Positions 17,778 through 24,868 of a stretch of 64,000 nucleotides of DNA are shown one piece after another. The notes below the pieces were generated by a model, which did no database searches, was not told the DNA's origin, and saw only the letters and a program-made list of their open reading frames with translations. Location: NCBI GenBank assembly GCA_039025855.1, contig JBCCNL010000011.1:13540-77539 (forward strand). Direction: 5' to 3'. Numbering within the stretch: the first letter of the stretch is position 1; each line of letters starts with the position of its first letter. A program made the translations under genes and the position numbers. Origin of the DNA: JBCCOW01 sp039025855. GTDB taxonomy: Bacteria > Planctomycetota > Phycisphaerae > Phycisphaerales > Phycisphaeraceae.

Positions 17778-18206
17778 TTACGCGCTGGCAACGGTGACGC
17801 CCATCGAACGGGCAGTGCCCATCACGGTGTTCATCATGGCTTCGATGGACAGGCCGGTCAGCTCTTTGGCCTTCTCTTCCGCGATCTCGCGGACCTGGTC
17901 CATGGTCAGCTCGCCGACCTTCTTGGTGTTGGGCTCACCGGAGCCGGACGAGATGCCGAGCTTGTCCTTGATGAGCACGGCGACCGGCGGGGCCTTGACC
18001 TCGAAGGTGAAGGAGCGGTCTTCGTAGACGGTGATCACGCAGCCGACGACCTTGCCGTTGAGCGGGCGGGTCGCGTCATTGAACTGCTGGATGAACTGGC
18101 CCGGATTGACGCCGTGCTGGCCGAGGGCCGGACCGATGGGCGGGGCTGGGGTGGCCGAACCGCCGGGCGCCTGGATCTTGAACTGAGAAGTGACCTTCTT
18201 CGCCAC
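17778..18206 (-). CDS. rplK: 50S ribosomal protein L11 (GTG start)
   Basis: L11 binds the GTPase-associated centre of 23S rRNA. Choosing the GTG at 18206 gives the canonical N-terminus (M)AKKVTSQFKIQ and 142 residues; AAAGGA lies eight bases upstream. An upstream ATG would add 17 atypical residues. Signatures are PPIGPALGQHGVNPGQFIQQFN and the C-terminal RNA-binding domain (KVGELTMDQVREIAEEKAKEL, EAMMNTVMGTARSMGV). First gene of the stalk-protein operon. The usual upstream nusG and secE are missing here; a tRNA-Phe gene lies divergently instead. Confidence 0.97.
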   Translation of the reverse strand: MAKKVTSQFKIQAPGGSATPAPPIGPALGQHGVNPGQFIQQFNDATRPLNGKVVGCVITVYEDRSFTFEVKAPPVAVLIKDKLGISSGSGEPNTKKVGELTMDQVREIAEEKAKELTGLSIEAMMNTVMGTARSMGVTVASA

Positions 18207-18305
18207 AGGGTTGTCCTTTCGAGTTGGCTCGCCAAGAGTGGCAGCCGCGTCTACCACGATCCCGGCTCGTGGTTGGCCGTCGCCACGGGCTGTGGCGAGC
18301 CGCAG

Positions 18306-18333
18306 AGTGTAACCGATCTCCCCAGCAGGTCAA
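18306..18333 (-). promoter_or_regulatory. Probable promoter of the rplKAJL operon
   Basis: On the minus strand TTGACC (18333-18328) and TACACT (18311-18306) are 16 bases apart. Transcription would begin near 18300, leaving a leader of about 95 bases before rplK that could carry the L1-binding site usual for this operon. Confidence 0.55.
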
Positions 18334-18411
18334 TATGATCTGCCCGCAAGGCGGCCGGGCTTGTTACAATCTGCGGCTCGCCGTCCCGCGCATGCTCGGG
18401 GCCGAGCCACC

Positions 18412-18484
18412 GGCCAGGTAGCTCAGTTGGTAGAGCACGGCATTGAAAATGCCGGTGTCCCCGGTTCAAGTCCGGGTCTGGCCA
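18412..18484 (+). tRNA. tRNA-Phe (GAA anticodon)
   Basis: A complete 73-base cloverleaf. The acceptor stem GGCCAGG pairs with TCTGGCC (one G.T) and is followed by discriminator A. The D-arm is GCTCAGTTGGTAGAGC, the anticodon stem-loop GCATTGAAAATGC has anticodon GAA, and the T-arm contains GGTTCAAGTCC. The 3' CCA is not encoded. TACAAT at 18365-18370 may be its -10 box, although a good -35 is not visible. A hairpin terminator follows at 18568. Confidence 0.97.
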
Positions 18485-18562
18485 TTCGATCTGCCCCGAC
18501 TGTGCTCGACGCTGTCACCAAATACTCGGCGGTAGACCGACAAATCGCTTTCAATCTGCATC

Positions 18563-18595
18563 AAAAAAGACCGCCGTCAAGGCGGTCTCTTTTCG
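18563..18595. terminator. Bidirectional Rho-independent terminator
   Basis: AGACCGCC and GGCGGTCT make a perfect 8-base stem with loop GTCAA, flanked by AAAAAA on the left and CTTTTC on the right. It can end tRNA-Phe transcripts from the left and the converging PEP-CTERM gene from the right. Confidence 0.88.
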
Positions 18596-18632
18596 ACCGG
18601 ACTGCGTCCAGCCGCTAGGAGGATCATGTGCG

Positions 18633-19409
18633 TTACCGCGACCTACGGCGACCGGTGGCGAGAACACTCATGCCCGCACCAAGGAGCAACAGAGATGCGG
18701 GCTCGGGGATGTTTGAGGTGACCGTGGCATTGTCCACATAGATCTCGCCCGAGTTCCCGCCCCTCCAGCCGAACTCGAACGCATCGAAGGTCATGTCCGC
18801 ACCGATGTCGCTGCCAATGACTTCGATGTTCGAATCATCGACCGCCACCCCGTCAAAGGAGGCGGTGAGCAGGACCTCGGTGGCAGAAGTCCGCGTGATA
18901 CGGAGCGTAAGCGAGTGCCGCAGGAAGCTGCCGCCGTCGAGGCTGTCAATCGTATCGAAGCGCCCGGCGTTGTTGTCACTGTCGGCGAAATAAGTCCCGC
19001 CGTTGTTTGCAGCCGAAGGATTAAATCTAATCCCGCCTTCGGTCCCTGAAGCACCGAGGAGTGCAGCCTCGAAGGCGAAGTTGTCGTCGAGGATGGCGGT
19101 CAATCGATAGTCCAGACCGAGTTCGATGAAGTCGCCGTCGTTAGCGAGCGTCACCGAGGAGCCGAAACCGCGGGAGACCACGCGGTTGTTCGAGGTCGTG
19201 GTCAACAGCAGGGCGTTTCCGTCGAGCCCGGTGCCTGTGGTCTCGATGGTAATGCTGCCACCGCCGCCCGTAAGTGCGTACCCGGGGTTCAGGCCGTCGG
19301 TGAAATCGTCCGACACGAGCACAACAGCACCGAAGGCTGGCGCAGTGAGGGCGAGCCCCAAGCTGATGGTGACAGGCATGCATAAGTGAGAGAAGCGTCG
19401 AAGTTTCAT
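18633..19409 (-). CDS. PEP-CTERM sorting domain protein
   Basis: A 258-residue exported protein. The N-terminal signal peptide (MKLRRFSHLC, hydrophobic core to APAFGA) and the C-terminal sorting tail (PEPASLLLLGAGMSVLATG then RRRSR) are clear; the tail is the PEP motif, a membrane span and an Arg cluster recognised by an exosortase. The middle is a beta-rich domain with Gly/Asp-rich strands resembling a concanavalin-like or carbohydrate-binding jelly roll; I cannot name it. The start at 19409 is supported by GGAGG six bases upstream, although an ATG four codons earlier is in frame. It lies just downstream of the GH50 operon on the same strand (49 bases) and may be part of that unit. Confidence 0.85.
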   Translation of the reverse strand: MKLRRFSHLCMPVTISLGLALTAPAFGAVVLVSDDFTDGLNPGYALTGGGGSITIETTGTGLDGNALLLTTTSNNRVVSRGFGSSVTLANDGDFIELGLDYRLTAILDDNFAFEAALLGASGTEGGIRFNPSAANNGGTYFADSDNNAGRFDTIDSLDGGSFLRHSLTLRITRTSATEVLLTASFDGVAVDDSNIEVIGSDIGADMTFDAFEFGWRGGNSGEIYVDNATVTSNIPEPASLLLLGAGMSVLATGRRRSR

Positions 19410-19458
19410 AAGGTCCTCCATGGGGTGAAAAGAGCGGTTGAAGCGATCCGTAGGGAGA

Positions 19459-21585
19459 TCATTCAGACGGGCCGCCGTACAGCCGGCCAGCCATCTCGCG
19501 GGACGCGTCGATCATGGCGTCGTGCGGGGTATCGGTGACGGACAGGAAGCCGATGCCGTGGTTCTCGCCGTCGCTGGATCGGCCGGTCGCGGTCTGATCG
19601 CGGAACTGGAACCAGTGGACGCCCACCACGAGCGGGTTGTCGACCGCCGAGGCGACGTAGCCTTTGAACAGCTCGGCCTTGTGCTCCGTGCTATCCGCGC
19701 GGACCAGTCCACGGTTGAACACGCCGCGGTCGCTAGCCCCGAAGTGGAACTCGCCGATCACGATCGGCTTGTCGAAGTCGGCCATCGGCGTCCAGCCAGA
19801 CAGCGTGTGGCGATAGACATTGAACGACACGACATCGCAGTACTCCGCAGCGATGCGGGCGACCTGCTTGTTGTAATGGGCGAACCGGCAACCGAGATAG
19901 AGCTTGTCGGGTGCGATCTCTTTAAAAACCCGCCGCACCGTTGAGAAGTAAGCGTGGACGATCTGTGCGTTGAACTCCACGAGGTCGGCGTGGGCCGCGT
20001 CGGTCTGCGGGTCGGACTCGCCCTTCACCGCGTCGTCCCAACCGGCGTAACTCACACCCCAGGCGGCGTTGAGCTTGGCGATGTCGCCGTACTTTTCCTG
20101 AAGGAACGCGAACATGCGCTGCTTGGCGGCCTGATTCGGCTTGGCGGTGAGCAGGCCGCGAGCCAGGTGGTCTTCTTCGCCCCAGGACAGCTCGTTATCG
20201 AGGAAGTAGCCGATGCACCACGGGTCGTCGATCGTGCCGCGGGTCATGTTGGTGATCCGCCGGCGGAGCTCGGGCTCGAAGCCGGGGTTGAACGGATCGG
20301 AGACCCGGTTCCGCGTGCCGCGCTGCCACGGCAGCTTCGGTGCGTTGATGTAAACCCAATGGGTGTAAGGGATCGACGTGTCTTCGAACAGCTTCGGGTC
20401 CGACCAGCAGCCGATGGTGTTCAGGCCCCAGTTCATCAGCCGGGCAGGGGTGATGCGGTACCACTGCTGCTCCCAATCTTCGCCGTACTTGCGGAGCAGG
20501 TTGGCGCGGGAAAAGCCGAAGGTCTGGACCGTGCGTTTGGCGTAGTCGAAGCGCCGAACCTTCGCCTCGCCGAGGAAAGCCTGCATCGCGGGGTCGCCCG
20601 ACTCCCAGGGCGGATCGACAAACCACGAATCCCGGCCCTGATCGATCGGCGTGCCCCCACGCGCTGCCGGGCCGTGCACCACGCTCACGCCAAGCGAGAA
20701 AAACAGGCGTCCATCGGGGTCAACCAAGTGCCACCTGCCATCGACCTTTTCTGTACGGAAGTGCCCGGTCGCTTCCAGCTGCGGCCCGTCGGCCCAGCCC
20801 CCCCACTTGTTCCACGAGTCAGGCCGAGGCGACTCCCGCACGTCCGACGCCTCCTGCTCGGCGGCGTGTTTCAGATCAGCGTCGCTCTGCACCTTCCCCG
20901 GCCAGTCCGCGTGGATGTACTGCCCGTACGTATCGATGAACGGGAAGAACGGCTCCGGGATCGTCAGCGATGACGGGTCGAACCGCCCGGTCGCCCGGAC
21001 CTCATCGACCGCAAAACGGAACGACTGCTTCGGGGTCGCCAGGAAGACCTGCATCTCACGGACGCGTGTCGGGTCGATCCCGTCGCCGTGCGAGCCCCGC
21101 CTGCCCCACGGTGTCCCTTTCATCCCCTCGAGCTTGGCACGCAGTTCGGCCGCAAACTCGCGGTCGATCTCCACCACGATCGTGCCCGACTCCTTCGGCC
21201 CCAGCGTGATCTTCCCGCCGATCGACTCCCGGCCCTTGCCCTTCGGCGGGCTGTCCACCCGGGCGATCAGCCGAACACCCTTGTCGTCAAGGTTGGTCAC
21301 ATCGACCTCGATGTGCGTGTACTTCGAGAGGTCCCACACCGCGGAGTTCTTGCCCGGCGGCCGCCACCGCACGTTGGGGTAGGGCGATGTCGTGCCAGAG
21401 ACCACCTCGAGACGCGGGCCGTTCGGGCCTTCGCCGAGCGTGGCCGTCGTGTCGTTGGTGCGGATGCGATCCATCACCGCGGGGTCGCTGAAGTCCTGAA
21501 TGATCAGCGGCTCGTCGGCATGCGTGCCGAACGCCAACACGAACACCAGTGTCAGGATGGACAGATCACGGAGCGTGTGCATCAT
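19459..21585 (-). CDS. Secreted GH50-type beta-agarase
   Basis: A 708-residue secreted enzyme with an N-terminal signal peptide (residues 1-24, ending GTHAD). Residues ~25-210 form a carbohydrate-binding-like beta-sandwich, as in GH50 agarases. The catalytic TIM barrel has two signatures I associate with GH50: FLDNELSWG with acid/base Glu465, and VIGEFHFGASDRG with nucleophile Glu612. GH50 enzymes release neoagaro-oligosaccharides from agarose. The ATG at 21585 overlaps the stop of the upstream prepilin-like gene as ATGA, indicating translational coupling. The LacI regulator two genes up probably controls it. Family assignment is from recalled motifs; a related GH-A family is the alternative. 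Confidence 0.75.
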   Translation of the reverse strand: MMHTLRDLSILTLVFVLAFGTHADEPLIIQDFSDPAVMDRIRTNDTTATLGEGPNGPRLEVVSGTTSPYPNVRWRPPGKNSAVWDLSKYTHIEVDVTNLDDKGVRLIARVDSPPKGKGRESIGGKITLGPKESGTIVVEIDREFAAELRAKLEGMKGTPWGRRGSHGDGIDPTRVREMQVFLATPKQSFRFAVDEVRATGRFDPSSLTIPEPFFPFIDTYGQYIHADWPGKVQSDADLKHAAEQEASDVRESPRPDSWNKWGGWADGPQLEATGHFRTEKVDGRWHLVDPDGRLFFSLGVSVVHGPAARGGTPIDQGRDSWFVDPPWESGDPAMQAFLGEAKVRRFDYAKRTVQTFGFSRANLLRKYGEDWEQQWYRITPARLMNWGLNTIGCWSDPKLFEDTSIPYTHWVYINAPKLPWQRGTRNRVSDPFNPGFEPELRRRITNMTRGTIDDPWCIGYFLDNELSWGEEDHLARGLLTAKPNQAAKQRMFAFLQEKYGDIAKLNAAWGVSYAGWDDAVKGESDPQTDAAHADLVEFNAQIVHAYFSTVRRVFKEIAPDKLYLGCRFAHYNKQVARIAAEYCDVVSFNVYRHTLSGWTPMADFDKPIVIGEFHFGASDRGVFNRGLVRADSTEHKAELFKGYVASAVDNPLVVGVHWFQFRDQTATGRSSDGENHGIGFLSVTDTPHDAMIDASREMAGRLYGGPSE

Positions 21586-22409
21586 TCGAGGACATCCCAA
21601 AGGTCGGAAGGCACGCCGCCGGCGACGGCGTATTCATCAAACGGCAAGCGCTCGACATGCCCGTCGAAGAACGCGATGTTGGCCGAGTCGTTGTGGCGGC
21701 CCGCCACCGCGTTCTTGGCCGCGCTGTCGTTGAGCAGGTCCTCCCCGAGGTAGTTGCCCGAGTCCGCCTTCGTGAGTGTGAGACGGGTGCCGTCGGCGTA
21801 ATGCAGCGTCTCCGACGGAGACACAACCTGGATCGCCTGATACACGGGGGGTTCGAAGATGCCGGTCGGGTCCGCCGGCGCAACCCGCAGATTGAAGCTG
21901 GGATTTTGCCCACTGGCGGGGACCAGGTCTTCTACCGTCTTCCCGTAGCTCTCGCGGAGGTCGTAATCCCCATTCCCGGCAGGCCCAGCGAGCGCCGTCG
22001 AGGCACTCGGACAGATGTATTCCTCGGTCACACTGATCCACCTGCTGCCCGTATCCGTCAGCGACAGCTTCATCGAACGCCGGTAGTCCACGTTGTTGTA
22101 CCAAGGCACGTGATGCGCATCGTTCGCCGACACCGTCCCGTTCACGTGCAGGTCGCTCGCCCCGTTGTCGTCCACCCAGTGCGGCACGTGATAGTCCCGG
22201 TTGTCCGCGAGATAGATCGCGTCGGCCAGCGCCATCTGCTTCAGAATGCTGGCACACTGCGACGCCCGCGCCGCATCACGCGCCGCACTCAGCACCGGCA
22301 GCAGGATCGCGATCAGCAGCGCGATGATCGAGATCACCACCAGCAGCTCAATGAGCGTGAAAGCTCGGCAAGCGCCACGGGATGAGCAGACCGATCGCTG
22401 ACGCGTCAT
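21582..22409 (-). CDS. Prepilin-type protein with C-terminal H-X9-DG motif
   Basis: A 275-residue type IV pilin-like protein. A short basic leader (about 16 residues) precedes FTLIELLVVISIIALLIAILL, the prepilin peptidase site with the +5 Glu, followed by a long hydrophobic helix. The C-terminal region carries HNDSANIAFFDG, the H-X9-DG pattern found in very large paralogous families in Planctomycetota and relatives. These proteins probably form pseudopili or surface-anchored periplasmic structures; their exact role is unknown. The start overlaps the LacI stop as ATGA, and its own stop overlaps the GH50 start in the same way, so the three genes form a tightly coupled operon. Confidence 0.88.
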   Translation of the reverse strand: MTRQRSVCSSRGACRAFTLIELLVVISIIALLIAILLPVLSAARDAARASQCASILKQMALADAIYLADNRDYHVPHWVDDNGASDLHVNGTVSANDAHHVPWYNNVDYRRSMKLSLTDTGSRWISVTEEYICPSASTALAGPAGNGDYDLRESYGKTVEDLVPASGQNPSFNLRVAPADPTGIFEPPVYQAIQVVSPSETLHYADGTRLTLTKADSGNYLGEDLLNDSAAKNAVAGRHNDSANIAFFDGHVERLPFDEYAVAGGVPSDLWDVLE

Positions 22410-23518
22410 GGCGTGACTCCTGTGGGGGCAGACGGCGGAGCGGTGCTCTCACGGACCATGAGCTCGGCATCAAACGACTCATGAACGCCAGCCCGCGCGG
22501 CTTGACCCGAAGTCGTCGAGGCGCGGTCGATCAACAGCTCGGCGGCCCGCTGCCCCATCTCTTTCACCGGGTGCATGACGGTGGTGAGCCGGGGCATGAA
22601 CTGCCGGGACAGCCGAGAGTCCTCGATGTTGACCAGGGAGATGTCACGGGGCACCGACAGGCCGTGGTCCGCCAGGAACCGGATCGCGGTGGTCGCCGAG
22701 AGGTCTTCGTAGGCCACGATCGCCGTGGGCCGGGCCGCGCCCATCGAAACGAAATAACCCGCCCCGTACTCGCCCGCCAGCTGCAGGTGCTGATTACCCC
22801 GCTCCACCGAGACCGGCGACTGTTCGGGGCCAAAGATCAGGGCCGGGTCGAGCTGGAGACCGTTGCGGACGATCGCCTTGACATACGCCTCACGCCGCAG
22901 CTCGTTGTGCGGCACCGTCTGATGGCAACACGTCCCGAGATACCCGATCCGGCGATGCCCGAGACCGACCAGGTGGTCCACCGCTTTGCCGATCGCGTCG
23001 TCGTGATTAAACATCACCGCATCGAGGCCCGGCAGCGGCCGGTGACAGTCGATAGCCACCACCGCATCGCGGCGCTCCAGCAGTTCGGCAAGCCAGGACT
23101 CATCGCCGTCCACCCGCAGCACCAGCAGGCCATCAACCCGCTGCTCGACGAGCGTGTCGAGACAACGCTGCGGCGGCTCGTTGCCGTTCATGTTGATGAC
23201 CGACAGGTTGTACTTGCGGGCGACGCAGGCCAGCTCGATGCCGTGCAGCACGTGCCCTTCGTAGTTGCTGCCGATGCCCGACCACGGGCCGCGCGGGATG
23301 TAGATCCCAAGGGCCTGCGTCCGCCGCAGGGCGAGCGATCGGCTGGCGTAGTTGGGCCGGTAGTTCAGCTCACGCGCAATGTCCTGCACCCGTTGACGCA
23401 GGGCATCGCTCACCGAGATGTTCCCACGTGAGCCGTTAAGCACGGCCGAGGCAGCGGCTTTCGAGCAACCGGCCAGGCGCGAGACTTCGGTCAACGTGGG
23501 GGCTTTGAGTTGAGTCAC
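22406..23518 (-). CDS. LacI-family transcriptional regulator
   Basis: DNA-binding repressor or activator responding to a sugar. The helix-turn-helix is TLTEVSRLAGCSKAAASAVL at about residues 8-27, followed by the hinge helix region NYRPNYASRSLALRRT. The remaining ~300 residues form the periplasmic-binding-protein-like ligand domain (IGYLGTCCHQT, AIVAYEDLSATTAIRFLADHGLSVP, LTTVMHPVKEMGQRAAELLID). I chose the GTG at 23518, which gives the usual LacI N-terminus; an ATG at 23596, preceded by a close GGAG, would add 26 basic residues. Stop overlaps the next start as ATGA. Likely senses agar-derived or related sugars given the downstream agarase. Confidence 0.9.
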   Translation of the reverse strand: MTQLKAPTLTEVSRLAGCSKAAASAVLNGSRGNISVSDALRQRVQDIARELNYRPNYASRSLALRRTQALGIYIPRGPWSGIGSNYEGHVLHGIELACVARKYNLSVINMNGNEPPQRCLDTLVEQRVDGLLVLRVDGDESWLAELLERRDAVVAIDCHRPLPGLDAVMFNHDDAIGKAVDHLVGLGHRRIGYLGTCCHQTVPHNELRREAYVKAIVRNGLQLDPALIFGPEQSPVSVERGNQHLQLAGEYGAGYFVSMGAARPTAIVAYEDLSATTAIRFLADHGLSVPRDISLVNIEDSRLSRQFMPRLTTVMHPVKEMGQRAAELLIDRASTTSGQAARAGVHESFDAELMVRESTAPPSAPTGVTP

Positions 23519-23605
23519 AGGAAGCGGCTTTGGAGCGAGTAACGAGAGTCTTGAAACCGGACTGCGAACGCGGGAGATAAACCGGTTAATAAACATAATC
23601 TCCAA

Positions 23606-23623
23606 ACGTTAACGCGTCAACGT
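23606..23623. promoter_or_regulatory. Candidate LacI-family operator
   Basis: ACGTTAACGCGTCAACGT is an 18-base imperfect palindrome (16 of 18 positions symmetric) with the central CG typical of LacI-family operators. It lies just upstream of the LacI regulator gene, so autoregulation of the whole LacI/prepilin/agarase operon is plausible. Confidence 0.6.
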
Positions 23624-23697
23624 GTGGCTCAAAAAAGCCGCCCAAGCCTGTTCTTAATAGGCCGTAAGTGGAATAAAATCAGACGCTAAGCGAAGAT

Positions 23698-24351
23698 GTG
23701 ACAACCGCGCCCACCATGCCCGCACCCCTGCTCACCCCGCAGCTCGTCCTCCAGGCCTACGCCGCCGGCGCCTTCCCCATGGCCGACGGTCGACGCGGGC
23801 CCATCCGCTGGCTCAGCCCCGACCCCCGCGCCATCTTCCCCATCACGCCCGACGACCCCGCCGGTGCCTTCCACACCCCCCGCTCGCTCGCCAAGCTCCT
23901 CCGCCAGCAGCCCTTCACCCTCCGCCTTGACGCCGACTTCCCCGCCGTCATCACCGCCTGTGCAGACCCCCGGACCTCCGACCCCGACACCTGGATCAGC
24001 CCCGACATCCAGCGTGTCTTCACCGACCTCCACCGCGCCGGATTCGCCCACAGCATCGAGGCCTACGACGCCGACAACCAGCTCGTCGGCGGCCTCTACG
24101 GCCTCGCCCTCCACGGCGCCTTCTTCGGCGAGTCCATGTTCTCCCGCGTCCCCAACGCCTCCCGCGTCTGCCTCGCCCACACCATCTCCCACCTCCAACA
24201 ACAGGGCTTCACCCTCTTCGACGTCCAGTTCACCAACCCCCACCTCGAACAGTTCGGCGTCGCCGAGATCCCCCGCAGCGACTACCTCGATCGACTCGAA
24301 CGCGCGATCCAGCTCGACGTGTCGTTCACCCCCAACCCCGCCGCGCCCTGA
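23698..24351 (+). CDS. aat: Leucyl/phenylalanyl-tRNA-protein transferase
   Basis: Adds Leu or Phe to proteins with N-terminal Arg or Lys, marking them for ClpS/ClpAP degradation (N-degron pathway). The 217 residues show the family core: AYAAGAFPMAD, the signature WLSPDPRAIFP, GGLYGLALHGAFFGESMFSR, and FDVQFTNPHLEQFGVAEIPR. GTG at 23698 is the longest start; ATG at 23716 is equally possible and gives MPAPLLTPQL. It is divergent from the LacI operon and converges on the LysM lipoprotein gene. Confidence 0.96.
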   Translation: MTTAPTMPAPLLTPQLVLQAYAAGAFPMADGRRGPIRWLSPDPRAIFPITPDDPAGAFHTPRSLAKLLRQQPFTLRLDADFPAVITACADPRTSDPDTWISPDIQRVFTDLHRAGFAHSIEAYDADNQLVGGLYGLALHGAFFGESMFSRVPNASRVCLAHTISHLQQQGFTLFDVQFTNPHLEQFGVAEIPRSDYLDRLERAIQLDVSFTPNPAAP

Positions 24352-24366
24352 CGGACCGCCCGATCA

Positions 24367-24804
24367 CTAGGGCAGCACGATCTCTTCGCCCACCGTCATC
24401 CGCTTCGGGTCCAGCCCCGGGTTCGCCTCGAGGATGTCTACCCAGCGCTGCCCGTCGCCATACTCCTGCTGTGCGATCTTCCACAACCGATCACCCTTAC
24501 GGATCGTGTAGGTCCGAGCCGCCACCGGCTCCGTTGCAGGCTCGCTCACCCCGACCGCCGGCTGCGTCGCCGCGCCCGACCTCACGACCGGGTCCTCCTC
24601 CGCCGGCCCCCCATCCATCCCCGCCGACGCCGAGCCCGCATCACCCGGCGGCACCTCGATCAGATCGAACCCACCCCCACCACTCAAGCTCGTCGGCCCC
24701 GGCACCGCCGGCAACGGCTCCCGCACCGCACATCCCCCCAATGCCCAACCACCCGTCACCACCGCCAACGCCAAACCAAACGTCACCCATCGATCCATCA
24801 TCAT
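24367..24804 (-). CDS. LysM-domain lipoprotein
   Basis: A 145-residue lipoprotein. The signal peptide ends in a lipobox (LGGC), so the Cys near residue 24 should be lipidated. A Gly/Pro/Ala-rich spacer leads to a C-terminal LysM repeat (YTIRKGDRLWKIAQQEYGDG, ILEANPGLDPKRMTVGEEIVLP), a peptidoglycan-binding module. The start is one of three consecutive ATGs (24804, 24801, 24798), with AAAGG upstream. Tethering a lipoprotein to the wall is the simplest role. It follows the M48 protease gene by 64 bases on the same strand. Confidence 0.85.
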   Translation of the reverse strand: MMMDRWVTFGLALAVVTGGWALGGCAVREPLPAVPGPTSLSGGGGFDLIEVPPGDAGSASAGMDGGPAEEDPVVRSGAATQPAVGVSEPATEPVAARTYTIRKGDRLWKIAQQEYGDGQRWVDILEANPGLDPKRMTVGEEIVLP

Positions 24805-24868
24805 CACGCCAGCCTTTCCTTCACACTGCAACCCTGACTGCACTACACCCCTCTAGCATAACCACTGG

